Both the position numbers and the translations under genes were made by a program. Below, in pieces: positions 40,719 through 48,962 of a DNA stretch of 64,000 nt. Position 1 is the stretch's first letter, and every line of letters begins with the position of its first letter. The notes below the pieces were generated by a model. That model was given only the letters and a program-made list of their open reading frames with translations, was not told the DNA's origin and did no database searches. This DNA is from Flavobacterium hibisci (GTDB lineage Bacteria > Bacteroidota > Bacteroidia > Flavobacteriales > Flavobacteriaceae): positions 1 through 64,000 of the forward strand of contig NZ_JAIQDW010000014.1 in assembly GCF_020026925.1 (NCBI RefSeq), written 5' to 3'.

Positions 40719-41150
40719 ATGAAAATTTCGATAGGAAACGATCACGCAGGACCAGAGTACAAGAAAGCTATTGTAGCAATGCTTAAAGCAAAAGGATATG
40801 AAGTAACCAATTACGGAACAGATTCTGAAGATTCAGTTGATTATCCGGATTTTGGTCATCCGGTTGCCAATGATGTATCTGAAGGAAAAGCTGATTTTGG
40901 AATCGTGATCTGCGGCAGCGGAAATGGAATTGCCATGACGGTTAATAAACACCCGAAAGTGAGAGCCGGTTTATGCTGGACAAAAGAAATTGCGGTTTTA
41001 GTTCGTTTGCATAATGATGCCAATATTATCAGTATTCCGGCGCGTTTTACATCAATTCCACAAGCAGTAGAAATGGTTGAAACTTTTCTTAGTACTGAAT
41101 TTGAAGGTGGAAGACATCAAAACAGAGTGAATAAAATAGCTTGTTCGTAA
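40719..41150 (+). CDS. rpiB: Ribose 5-phosphate isomerase B (RpiB/LacAB family)
   Basis: 143 residues from ATG 40719 (MKISIGNDHAGPEYKKAIVAML). Conserved parts are GNDHAGPEYK, NYGTDSEDSVDYPDFGHPVANDVSEGKADFGIVICGSGNGIAMTVNKHPKVRAGLC, and VRLHNDANIISIPAR. It interconverts ribose- and ribulose-5-phosphate. The longer frame from 40689 starts inside the promoter-to-leader area and is not used. It ends near the terminator at 41195-41227. Confidence 0.93.
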   Translation: MKISIGNDHAGPEYKKAIVAMLKAKGYEVTNYGTDSEDSVDYPDFGHPVANDVSEGKADFGIVICGSGNGIAMTVNKHPKVRAGLCWTKEIAVLVRLHNDANIISIPARFTSIPQAVEMVETFLSTEFEGGRHQNRVNKIACS

Positions 41151-41194
41151 ACAAGTCAAAAAAAAATTCGGTGCTTCGCACCTATTATAAGCAC

Positions 41195-41227
41195 ACCGGG
41201 CCGATTTTTAAATTTGTCCGGTTTTTT
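41195..41227 (+). terminator. rpiB terminator
   Basis: ACCGG (41195-41199) and CCGGT (41218-41222), with further AT pairing inside and TTTTTT after. A second small hairpin GGTGC-TTC-GCACC is at 41170-41182. Confidence 0.65.
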
Positions 41228-41301
41228 ATTTAAGCAATTATAATTCAGATTATTAAAATTTAAATAAAATACTTTTTTTGAGTTATCAACAATGTTAATA
41301 T

Positions 41302-41571
41302 CTACTTTTTATAATCTAAAAGGGCAATTATAAAAACAGTCTGAATTATTAAAATCACAGCAAACTTTACAATAAAAGAAATTTTACTCGTTTTATGTCT
41401 GAATAATAACATTGCGGTTAATAAACTTGGCGAACCACCGATAAAAGCCATCAGAAACAAAGTATTTTCAGGAATTCGTCGATTATTTTTTCTGGCTTGA
41501 AACTTATCATATCCGGCGAAAATAAAAACTAAGACATTTATAAATAAAAAATACAGTAATAAAACTTCCAT
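41302..41571 (-). CDS. DUF1294 small membrane protein
   Basis: 89 residues from ATG 41571. It has three hydrophobic segments and the DUF1294 core: YDKFQARKNNRRIPENTLFLMAFIGGSPSLLTAMLLFRHKTSKISF. The function of this family is unknown. The alternative start at 41586 adds only MNFKF. It is divergent from tex. Confidence 0.83.
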   Translation of the reverse strand: MEVLLLYFLFINVLVFIFAGYDKFQARKNNRRIPENTLFLMAFIGGSPSLLTAMLLFRHKTSKISFIVKFAVILIIQTVFIIALLDYKK

Positions 41572-41679
41572 AAACTTAAAATTCAAAACAAAGATATTAT
41601 TTTAGCGATATAATTAATCCATTTTACAAATGCGAAAGATTATCTAATTTTCAAATTGACACATTATCTCATTCATACA

Positions 41680-43803
41680 ATGACCAACATTCAATTTATT
41701 GCCAGATCTGTCCAAACAGCAGCGATTAACATTCAAAACACGGTAAAATTATTAGAGGAAGACTGTACGATTCCGTTTATTTCGCGTTACCGAAAAGACA
41801 CAACCGGAAACCTTGATGAGACCGTAATTGAGCAGATTGCAAAATTGCAAAAGGATTACGACACACTGATTAAACGTAAAGAAGCTGTTTTAAAATCTAT
41901 CGAAGAACAAAAAGCGCTTACACCTGATTTGAAGAAAAAAATAGAAGACAGTTTTGATTTACAAGAGATTGAAGATTTCTACCTTCCATACAAAAAGAAG
42001 AAAAAAACAAAAGCTGATGTTGCCCGTGAATTTGGATTGGAACCTCTGGCAAAAATTATTATGTCAGAAAGTGATGTAGATGTCGATTTTATTTCGACAC
42101 AATATATCAATGAAAATGTAATTAATGAAGAAGCAGCCATGCAGGGCGCAAGGGATATTGTTGCCGAATGGATCAATGAAAATATATATGTCCGTAAACA
42201 GCTTCGCAGACTGTTTCAGCGAAAAGCGACTATTGCTACAAAAGTCGTTAAAAAGAAAGCAGAGGAAGAAGGAGCACAAAAATTCAGTCAGTATTTTGAT
42301 TGGGAAGAGCCTTTAAGCAAAACGCCTTCACACCGATTATTAGCTATGCTTCGTGCTGAAAATGAAGGTTTTGTTAAAATGAAAATTGATGTTGATATTG
42401 ATGATGCGTATGATGTTATTGACGAAATCATCATTAAAAAACAAAACAGCACAACGGCACATCTACAACTGGCGATTGAAGACAGTTATAAACGTTTACT
42501 AAATCCGGCTATTGGAAATGAAACGCTGCAGGAAGCAAAAGCAAAGGCTGATGCGAATTCAATTCAGGTTTTTGCTAACAATTTAGGACAGTTGTTATTG
42601 GCTCCGCCGTTAGGAGAAAAAAGGATTTTGGCAATTGATCCGGGCTTTAGAAGCGGCTGTAAAGTAGTTTGTCTGGACGAAAAAGGCGATTTATTACACA
42701 ATGAAACGATTTATCCGCACGCGCCTCAAAACGAGGAAACCATGGCGATCAAAAAAATCCGTTCGATGGTAAATTCGTATAAAATTGATGCTATTTCTAT
42801 TGGAAACGGAACGGCTTCGAGAGAAACCGAATTTTTCATCAAAAAAATTGCGTTCGACAAACCGATTCAGGTTTTTATTGTTTCTGAGGCTGGAGCTTCG
42901 GTTTACTCAGCATCCAAAATTGCGAGAGAAGAGTTTCCTAATTATGATGTGACCGTTCGTGGTTCGGTTTCAATCGGAAGAAGACTTTCAGATCCTTTGG
43001 CCGAATTGGTAAAAATAGACCCAAAAGCGATTGGAGTAGGGCAGTACCAGCATGATGTTGACCAGACTAAACTAAAAGAAGAGCTTGACAACACTGTAAT
43101 TCGCTGCGTAAACTCGGTTGGAATCAATATCAACACAGCCAGTAAACATTTGTTGAGTTATGTAAGTGGAATAGGAGAGAAGCTAGCAGAAAACATTGTT
43201 CAATACCGTTCTGAAAATGGACCTTTTGAAGACAGAAAACAATTGAAAAAAGTCCCTCGTTTGGGCGATAAGGCATATCAGCAGGGAGCGGCATTTATTA
43301 GAATTGCAAATGCTAAAAATCCGCTGGATAATTCGGCAGTACATCCGGAAGCGTATCCGGTTGTCGAAAAGATGGCGAAAGATTTGAAACTTTCGGTAAA
43401 CGACTTAATTGCAAACAAAGAGAAAACAGCACTTATTAAGGCCGAAAACTATATTACACCTGAAATTGGTTTACTCACACTAAAAGACATCATAAAAGAG
43501 CTTGAAAAGCCAGGATTGGACCCAAGAAAGTCGGCAAAGGTTTTTGAATTTGATGCAAATGTAAAATCAATCAAAGATTTGAAAACCGGAATGATCCTTC
43601 CCGGAATTGTGAACAACATTACCAACTTCGGCTGTTTTGTTGATATCGGAATCAAAGAAAGCGGTTTAGTTCATATTTCGCAATTGAAAGCCGGTTTTGT
43701 AAGTGATGTGAACGAAGTGGTAAAACTACATCAGCATGTGGATGTAAAGGTGACTGAGGTTGATGAAGATAGAAAAAGGATTCAGTTGACGATGGTTTTG
43801 TAG
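41680..43803 (+). CDS. tex: Tex-family RNA-binding transcription accessory protein
   Basis: 707 residues from ATG 41680 (MTNIQFIARSV). The layout is as in Tex: an N-terminal helical region (FISRYRKDTTGNLDETVIEQI, FYLPYKKKKKTKADVAREFGLEPLA), a YqgF-like nuclease-fold domain (ILAIDPGFRSGCKVVCLDEKGDLL, from about 316), helix-hairpin-helix motifs (LLSYVSGIGEKLAENIVQYR, LKKVPRLGDKAYQQGAAFIRI), and a C-terminal S1 domain (GMILPGIVNNITNFGCFVDIGIKESGLVHISQL). It binds nucleic acid; the precise role is not settled. Confidence 0.94.
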   Translation: MTNIQFIARSVQTAAINIQNTVKLLEEDCTIPFISRYRKDTTGNLDETVIEQIAKLQKDYDTLIKRKEAVLKSIEEQKALTPDLKKKIEDSFDLQEIEDFYLPYKKKKKTKADVAREFGLEPLAKIIMSESDVDVDFISTQYINENVINEEAAMQGARDIVAEWINENIYVRKQLRRLFQRKATIATKVVKKKAEEEGAQKFSQYFDWEEPLSKTPSHRLLAMLRAENEGFVKMKIDVDIDDAYDVIDEIIIKKQNSTTAHLQLAIEDSYKRLLNPAIGNETLQEAKAKADANSIQVFANNLGQLLLAPPLGEKRILAIDPGFRSGCKVVCLDEKGDLLHNETIYPHAPQNEETMAIKKIRSMVNSYKIDAISIGNGTASRETEFFIKKIAFDKPIQVFIVSEAGASVYSASKIAREEFPNYDVTVRGSVSIGRRLSDPLAELVKIDPKAIGVGQYQHDVDQTKLKEELDNTVIRCVNSVGININTASKHLLSYVSGIGEKLAENIVQYRSENGPFEDRKQLKKVPRLGDKAYQQGAAFIRIANAKNPLDNSAVHPEAYPVVEKMAKDLKLSVNDLIANKEKTALIKAENYITPEIGLLTLKDIIKELEKPGLDPRKSAKVFEFDANVKSIKDLKTGMILPGIVNNITNFGCFVDIGIKESGLVHISQLKAGFVSDVNEVVKLHQHVDVKVTEVDEDRKRIQLTMVL

Positions 43804-43856
43804 CAAATTCCAATTTTTAAATTCCAAATTCCAAAAACTGGAATCATTAGATAAAG

Positions 43857-43892
43857 AAACTCCCAAACTACAACTGTAATTTGGGAGTTTTC
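43857..43892 (+). terminator. tex terminator, left twin
   Basis: AAACTCCCAAA (43857-43867) and TTTGGGAGTTT (43880-43890). An 11-bp stem that is nearly identical to the one at 44617-44653. Confidence 0.85.
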
Positions 43893-43919
43893 TTTTTAAA
43901 ATAATTCTTCCCAATACTA

Positions 43920-43927
43920 TATATTTG
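43920..43927 (+). promoter_or_regulatory. -7 box (TATATTTG)
   Basis: TATATTTG, 25 bases upstream of the ATG at 43953. Confidence 0.55.
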
Positions 43928-43952
43928 TAAGAAATCATTAAATCCCCAAATC

Positions 43953-44600
43953 ATGAAAAAAAACATTTTAATTACAGTTGCCTTTCTATTTTCGATGCTT
44001 GCCCATGCAAAATTTAATAAAGCAATTTTATACATGGAAGACGGAACCAAAAAAACCGGTTTAGCCGAAATGGTTGAAAGCGGTGATTCTAAAGTGATTT
44101 TTAAAATAGATGAAAAAGCCAAGAAAGAAAAGATTGCAAGTGCTGACATCAAAAAAATCGAGTTTACAGATGATGATGGCAATGAGTTTTTGGCCGAAAA
44201 ATTATATTTAACTTCAGCAAATGCTTTTACCGGAAAGTTTTCGAAATCAAAGGAGAAAAAATGGTTTTACATTATTTATGACAGAGACATAAAAGTGGGT
44301 TGTGTAGATTTTGCAGGAACGATGCAATACAATCCTTCAAAAGGTAAAACTTCAGGACAGTTTGGTGATACAACTTATTATTTTGGAAAGAAAAAAGGGG
44401 ATGAACTATATTTTGGTTTTTTAAAGTCAAGTGCAGGGATTGCCGTTCATACACAAACAGGTTCCAACATTAAAAAAATGTCTAAAGAAGCTTTTGCAGG
44501 ATGTCCGAAACTTATCGCTGCTATCGAAAAAGAAGATTTTAAAACCAAAACAGCATTAGAGCAGCTGATTTCTCTTTTCGAAAGAAATAAATGTAAGTAG
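43953..44600 (+). CDS. Secreted protein of unknown function between twin terminators
   Basis: 215 residues with a signal peptide (MKKNILITVAFLFSMLAHA). The mature part has beta-rich and Lys-rich stretches (LYMEDGTKKTGLAEMVESGDSKVIFKIDEKAKKEK, FYIIYDRDIKVGCVDFAG) and ends with three Cys (GCPKL, NKCK, VGCVD), so a disulphide is possible. I do not recognise it. It has its own promoter and sits between two nearly identical terminator hairpins. Confidence 0.65.
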   Translation: MKKNILITVAFLFSMLAHAKFNKAILYMEDGTKKTGLAEMVESGDSKVIFKIDEKAKKEKIASADIKKIEFTDDDGNEFLAEKLYLTSANAFTGKFSKSKEKKWFYIIYDRDIKVGCVDFAGTMQYNPSKGKTSGQFGDTTYYFGKKKGDELYFGFLKSSAGIAVHTQTGSNIKKMSKEAFAGCPKLIAAIEKEDFKTKTALEQLISLFERNKCK

Positions 44601-44616
44601 AACATCGATAATAAAA

Positions 44617-44653
44617 AAACTCCCAAATTACAATTCGTAGTTTGGGAGTTTTT
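44617..44653. terminator. Bidirectional terminator, right twin
   Basis: AAACTCCCAAA (44617-44627) and TTTGGGAGTTT (44641-44651), then T. It separates the 43953 gene from the leftward GH8 gene. Confidence 0.87.
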
Positions 44654-44656
44654 AGT

Positions 44657-46054
44657 TTATTTTAATATCACTTTTTTGGTGACAGTTTTGTTATCGTTTG
44701 TAATTTTTATGAGATACAATCCAGAAGAATGATTAGCTAAATTAATCTCAGTATTTTCAGAAGATGCTTTTTGTTCTGAAATAAGGTTTCCCTGCGGAGA
44801 GAAAACTGTAATTAATGAATTTTCAGGAGCAAAAACAGTAAATTTATCTGCACTTGGATTTGGATAAAGTGAAACAGTAGATTTTTCAATATCGAAATCA
44901 CCATCGGATAAAGTGGCGCTTGGCGGTAAATAAAAATTACCAGTTAATAAAAACGAATACAATGTTTTTAATGTGTGATTAAAGTAATTACCTGGCTCGT
45001 CTGTACTTTTTAAATCAGCATAAGAAGCATCTAAATGAGCCTGATTTTCTCCAGCCATTGCTGCGCATGCAAAAGCACCAACAAAAGGAGCATTGTGCCA
45101 TTGTCCGATTAGCGTTCCATTTTGGTTATAACCATCTTTAATATTGGCTGTTCCACCAAGAGTTATTCTAACAAAATCTGAGGACTTTTTGGAATACGTT
45201 TTGGCTTCCGGAGTTCCGTACCACAAATAATCAACTGCAATTCTCCATGGTGTTCTGACTGCATCGTAGTTGTAAGTCTTACCTGCATTTACATAGCCTC
45301 TGGACTGCGCTTCTGCTGAATAACTTCCTGAAGCTTCACACCAGTCAGAAACTAACCCGCCAACAGCGTTATTTACAGTTAAATTATTATTGATGATAAC
45401 ATAAGACTTGGAAGCAACAGCATTCCAAAAAGCAGTATCATTAGTAAAAGCTCCGAAAGCTCTATAATAAGCAGGAGAAAAATAGGAAGGATTGGTAATT
45501 GAGCTTCCGCCAAAAGCATCCCCAGGTTTTAGCACAAAAGTATTAGCTTCTATCTCATGGGTCTTAATGGCAGTAATTAAAGTTTTAGCATCATTTTTAT
45601 AATTGATTGTTCCGGTGCTTCCCCATTGATAATCGGCAACGATAAGGGCAAAAGCGGCGTCGAGTTCGGCATCGGTTGCGCCATTTTGACCAGTAATTAC
45701 TGAGCAGCCGTTAATTTTCCAGTTCATAACGCCGTTGGCATTTACATTTTCTTTATAGTAGAGCCATAGTCCATCAAAAAGATCTTTATCGCCTTTGTAA
45801 ACGCTAAGTAGCATTCCGTAGGCAATACCTTCTGAAACCGTTTCCGAAGAATTAAATTTTACTCTCCATCTTCCATTCGAACAGGCTTCTGTAAAATTGG
45901 ATTTCCATGTATTATAATTATCAGAGGCATCCAGACTATTTTTATTCGTTGCCATTAAGCCATTATTAAAAACAATATTGGCAGGGAAGGGTTTTGTTTG
46001 TGAATAATTTTCATAACATAGAAAAATAGTCACCAATAGAAATAGGTTTTTCAT
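44657..46054 (-). CDS. Secreted GH8 glycoside hydrolase with T9SS type A sorting domain
   Basis: 465 residues. Signal peptide (MKNLFLLVTIFLCYENYSQ). GH8 features: SETVSEGIAYGMLLSVY with the general-acid Glu75, and GATDAELDAAFALIVADYQWG (about 125-145), the catalytic Asp region. Later GGLVSDWCEASGSY and RTPWRIAVDYLWYG are typical too. The last about 75 residues (VSLYPNPSADKFTVFAPENSLITVFSPQGNLI, ending TVTKKVILK) are a type A T9SS sorting domain. GH8 enzymes hydrolyse beta-1,4 glucan, xylan or chitosan; the exact substrate is not readable. Confidence 0.9.
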   Translation of the reverse strand: MKNLFLLVTIFLCYENYSQTKPFPANIVFNNGLMATNKNSLDASDNYNTWKSNFTEACSNGRWRVKFNSSETVSEGIAYGMLLSVYKGDKDLFDGLWLYYKENVNANGVMNWKINGCSVITGQNGATDAELDAAFALIVADYQWGSTGTINYKNDAKTLITAIKTHEIEANTFVLKPGDAFGGSSITNPSYFSPAYYRAFGAFTNDTAFWNAVASKSYVIINNNLTVNNAVGGLVSDWCEASGSYSAEAQSRGYVNAGKTYNYDAVRTPWRIAVDYLWYGTPEAKTYSKKSSDFVRITLGGTANIKDGYNQNGTLIGQWHNAPFVGAFACAAMAGENQAHLDASYADLKSTDEPGNYFNHTLKTLYSFLLTGNFYLPPSATLSDGDFDIEKSTVSLYPNPSADKFTVFAPENSLITVFSPQGNLISEQKASSENTEINLANHSSGLYLIKITNDNKTVTKKVILK

Positions 46055-46185
46055 ATTTATATAAATTTAGGGACCATAAAAGTAAGATTTTTTATATAAA
46101 TAAAAAAGAATCATAATTTCTATTTAGTTAGTATTCTAAAAAATTGAAATTATGTTATCAAAGCAGTTATAATTTAAACACAAAA

Positions 46186-46222
46186 AATCCCAACTAAAAC
46201 TATAGTAGTTTCAGTTGGGATT
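46186..46222 (-). terminator. tatA terminator
   Basis: AATCCCAACT (46186-46195) and AGTTGGGATT (46213-46222) form a 10-bp stem after the tatA stop, with a T run on the minus strand. Confidence 0.85.
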
Positions 46223-46248
46223 CTAAAAAAAGAACACTTTGCAGCGTC

Positions 46249-46425
46249 TTATTTAACTTCTTCTTCTTGTTTTTTAACAGCAGACTGATCGTCTTTGGCA
46301 GCGTTTTTAAATTCTTTAATACCGCTTCCTAAACCTTTCATTAATTCTGGAATTTTTTTACCTCCAAAAAGTAACAACACAATACCTACTATAACAAGGA
46401 TTTCTGTAAGACCTAATCTTCCCAT
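46249..46425 (-). CDS. tatA: Twin-arginine translocase subunit TatA
   Basis: 58 residues from ATG 46425 ([42 protein letters not shown]). This is a classic TatA: one membrane helix, the FGGKKIPEL hinge, an amphipathic helix and a charged tail (KKQEEEVK). Longer frames upstream are not supported: the -7 box TACCTTTG lies at 46469-46476. TatC is not in the window. Confidence 0.93.
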   Translation of the reverse strand: MGRLGLTEILVIVGIVLLLFGGKKIPELMKGLGSGIKEFKNAAKDDQSAVKKQEEEVK

Positions 46426-46468
46426 GATTGTATATTTAATGCCGAAGCAAATTGTTCTAATATTTGAG

Positions 46469-46476
46469 CAAAGGTA
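46469..46476 (-). promoter_or_regulatory. -7 box (TACCTTTG) of tatA
   Basis: TACCTTTG on the minus strand, 43 bases upstream of the tatA ATG. Confidence 0.5.
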
Positions 46477-46606
46477 TAGAAATATACGGAGAACAATAGT
46501 TTTTGTGCTAAAATATTTGTTTTGAGCAGCGTTAAATATTTTATAAAATAATAAATTAAATAGTTTTATGCAAATTTCTTCAGCAGTAATTAAAACCATT
46601 AATTGT

Positions 46607-46614
46607 TATATTTG
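46607..46614 (+). promoter_or_regulatory. -7 box (TATATTTG) before 46633
   Basis: TATATTTG, 18 bases upstream of the ATG at 46633. Confidence 0.55.
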
Positions 46615-46632
46615 CGAGTATAAATAACCGTA

Positions 46633-47121
46633 ATGCCAAGGAAAAAACACAATTTAAGGAAAAAATTATTCACCAAAAACCGATTGGTTATTTTGAATGA
46701 AGATACATTCGAAGAAATTTTTTCGTTTAAACTTAACCTAATGAATGTTTTTGTTGTTTTTTCTTTGGGCGGAATATTCTTAATATTGATCACTACTTAT
46801 ATAATTGCTTTTACACCTTTGCGTGAATTTATTCCAGGATATTCTTCTTCTGAGTTAAAAAAGAATGCTTTGGAACTGGCTATAAAATCCGATTCATTGA
46901 CCACTTCATTAAAGAAAAATGAAGCCTATATCAAATCCATTCAAAAAGTACTGAACGGCGAATTAGAGTATTCCAAATTCAATAAAGATTCCATTTTGGC
47001 TGATTCTGAGGAAATTCCTAAATCCAATATGAATGCCTCAGAAGAAGAAATCAAACTCCGTGAAGAAGTTGCCAGAATAGAGAAGGAGTCAGCAGGTAAC
47101 AAACCGAACAAAAAGAAATAA
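46633..47121 (+). CDS. Inner-membrane coiled-coil protein, like the front part of flavobacterial M23 endopeptidases
   Basis: 162 residues. A basic start (MPRKKHNLRKKLFTKNRLVILNEDTFEEIFSFKLNLMN) is followed by a membrane helix (VFVVFSLGGIFLILITTYIIAF), the sequence TPLREFIPGYSSSELKKNALELAIKSDSL and a periplasmic coiled coil ending NKPNKKK. This closely recalls the N-terminal part of flavobacterial LytM/M23 endopeptidases, but the peptidase domain is missing. It starts a two-gene unit with the GH3-type gene 12 bases after it. Confidence 0.65.
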   Translation: MPRKKHNLRKKLFTKNRLVILNEDTFEEIFSFKLNLMNVFVVFSLGGIFLILITTYIIAFTPLREFIPGYSSSELKKNALELAIKSDSLTTSLKKNEAYIKSIQKVLNGELEYSKFNKDSILADSEEIPKSNMNASEEEIKLREEVARIEKESAGNKPNKKK

Positions 47122-47132
47122 TACCGCACAAA

Positions 47133-48617
47133 ATGTCAATTAAATCAATAGCAGCAAAAATTTTTGCTAGAAAAATATACAAAAAAACACTTTCCTGGTC
47201 TGATAAACCGGTTGAAACTCAACGGAAAGTTTTTAAATATCTGATTGAAAACGCAAAAACAACAGAATTTGGAAAAAAACATCATTTTGATACGATAAAA
47301 ACAATTGCAGATTTTCAAAAGAATGTTCCAATCCGCGATTATGAGGATTTAAAATCGTATATCGAAAAAGTAAAATTGGGTCAGGAAAATATTCTATGGA
47401 AAGGCAAACCCATTTATTTTGCTAAGACTTCAGGAACAACTTCAGGAGCTAAATATATTCCGCTTACCAAAGAATCAATGCCATCTCATATTAATGCGGC
47501 GCGTAATGCAATTTTGCACTACATCAACGAAACCGGAAATGCTGATTTTGTAGATGGAAAAATGATCTTTTTGCAGGGAAGTCCCATTTTGACTGAAAAA
47601 CACGGAATCAATTTTGGCAGACTTTCCGGAATTGTGGCGCACTTTGTTCCGAAATATCTGCAGAGAAACAGAATGCCATCCTGGGAAACGAATTGTATCG
47701 AAGACTGGGAGACCAAAGTCAATGCTATTGTAGATGAAACGATTAAAGAAGATATGTCTGTAATTTCAGGAATTCCATCATGGGTTCAGATGTATTTTGA
47801 AAAATTACAGGAAAAAAGCGGGGGAAAAAAGATTAGCGAAATATTCAAGAAATTTAATTTGTTCATTTACGGAGGAGTAAACTACGAACCTTATCGTGCC
47901 AAATTTGAAAAAATGATTGGCAAAAAAGTAGACAGCATTGAGTTATTTCCGGCTTCAGAAGGATTTTTTGCCTATCAGGATTCTCAAAAAGAAAAAGGAA
48001 TGCTTCTTTTGCTGAACTCAGGTATTTTTTATGAGTTTATAAAAGCTGATGAATTTTTTACCCAAAACCCCAAAAGATATACCATTGGCGAAGTTGAGAC
48101 TGGCGTGAATTATGCCTTAATAGTTTCTACAAATGCAGGACTTTGGGGCTATAACATTGGCGATACTATTCAGTTTACTTCTTTGGCTCCGTATCGGGTT
48201 ATTGTTTCCGGACGCATCAAACATTATATTTCGGCCTTTGGTGAACACGTAATTGCCAATGAAGTCGAAAGTGCAATGAAAGAAGCAACTGCAGGAACTA
48301 ATATCGTAATAAATGAATTTACCGTTGCTCCTCAAATCACGCCTGCAAGCGGATTGCCGTATCATGAATGGCTGATTGAATTTGAAAAAGAGCCTGAAAA
48401 TATGGAGGCTTTCGCCGAAGCAATTGACAATTCGATGCGAAAACAAAATATTTACTACGACGATCTAATTACTGGAAATGTTTTACAGAAAGTGGTTGTA
48501 ACCAAAGTTTCAAAAAATGGTTTTCAGGAATACATGAAATCTCAGGGAAAACTGGGAGGTCAGAATAAAATTCCGAGATTGTCGAATGACAGAAAGATTG
48601 CGGATAATTTAAAATAG
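47133..48617 (+). CDS. GH3-family acyl-adenylating enzyme (auxin-responsive GH3-like)
   Basis: 494 residues. It has the GH3 N-terminal pattern (QRKVFKYLIENAKTTEFGKKHHFDTIKTIADFQKNVPIRDYEDLKSYIEK), an ATP-binding loop (IYFAKTSGTTSGAKYIPLT), and ELFPASEGFFAYQ, EVETGVNYALIVSTNAGLWGYNIGDTIQF plus VSGRIKHYISAFGEHVIANEVE. GH3 proteins activate a carboxylate as adenylate and join it to an amine. In bacteria the substrates are mostly unknown. It ends just before the MITE-like element at 48633. Confidence 0.86.
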   Translation: MSIKSIAAKIFARKIYKKTLSWSDKPVETQRKVFKYLIENAKTTEFGKKHHFDTIKTIADFQKNVPIRDYEDLKSYIEKVKLGQENILWKGKPIYFAKTSGTTSGAKYIPLTKESMPSHINAARNAILHYINETGNADFVDGKMIFLQGSPILTEKHGINFGRLSGIVAHFVPKYLQRNRMPSWETNCIEDWETKVNAIVDETIKEDMSVISGIPSWVQMYFEKLQEKSGGKKISEIFKKFNLFIYGGVNYEPYRAKFEKMIGKKVDSIELFPASEGFFAYQDSQKEKGMLLLLNSGIFYEFIKADEFFTQNPKRYTIGEVETGVNYALIVSTNAGLWGYNIGDTIQFTSLAPYRVIVSGRIKHYISAFGEHVIANEVESAMKEATAGTNIVINEFTVAPQITPASGLPYHEWLIEFEKEPENMEAFAEAIDNSMRKQNIYYDDLITGNVLQKVVVTKVSKNGFQEYMKSQGKLGGQNKIPRLSNDRKIADNLK

Positions 48618-48962
48618 ATAATAATTATCTGTACCGGTTGGGTGAAATTTATTTTTTTTCAATTCTGTCGCATCAACTTAGATAAAAATCTGTGTAAATC
48701 TGCTTTAATCTGTGTAAATCTGCGTGAAAAATTAATACGCAAAAGTATTTCACGCAGATTTTAAAGGATTTTCGCAGATCAATTAGATTTAATCCTTAAA
48801 TGAAGCTATTTTATTCTATTTCACCCAACGGGTTATCTGTTACATTTTGTAAACAATTTGATAAATGCTATTTTAAGCAAAATTAAAGCAATAATTCATA
48901 ACTTTCGCTTAAATATAATACCTAATCATCTTTAATAAAAGAAGATTTTTAAAATAAAAAAC
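48618..48962. other. Intergenic region holding a MITE-like insertion
   Basis: 345 bases between the GH3-type gene and the 48963 gene. It contains the 200-base MITE-like element (48633-48832) with its 8-base flanking duplications, and then about 120 bases of AT-rich DNA before 48963. No open frame is supported. Confidence 0.75.
48633..48832. mobile_element. MITE-like non-coding insertion with terminal inverted repeats
   Basis: The ends are inverted repeats: CCGGTTGGGTGAAAT (48634-48648) and ATTTCACCCAACGGG (48818-48832), 14 of 15 matching. The 8-base TTATCTGT sits directly outside both ends (48625-48632 and 48833-48840), as a target duplication. Inside are tandem AATCTGTGTAAATCTGC copies (about 48688 and 48705) and a hairpin AATCTGCGTGAAA/TTTCACGCAGATT (48717-48729 with 48748-48760). 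No gene is encoded, so it would need an outside transposase. Confidence 0.8.
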
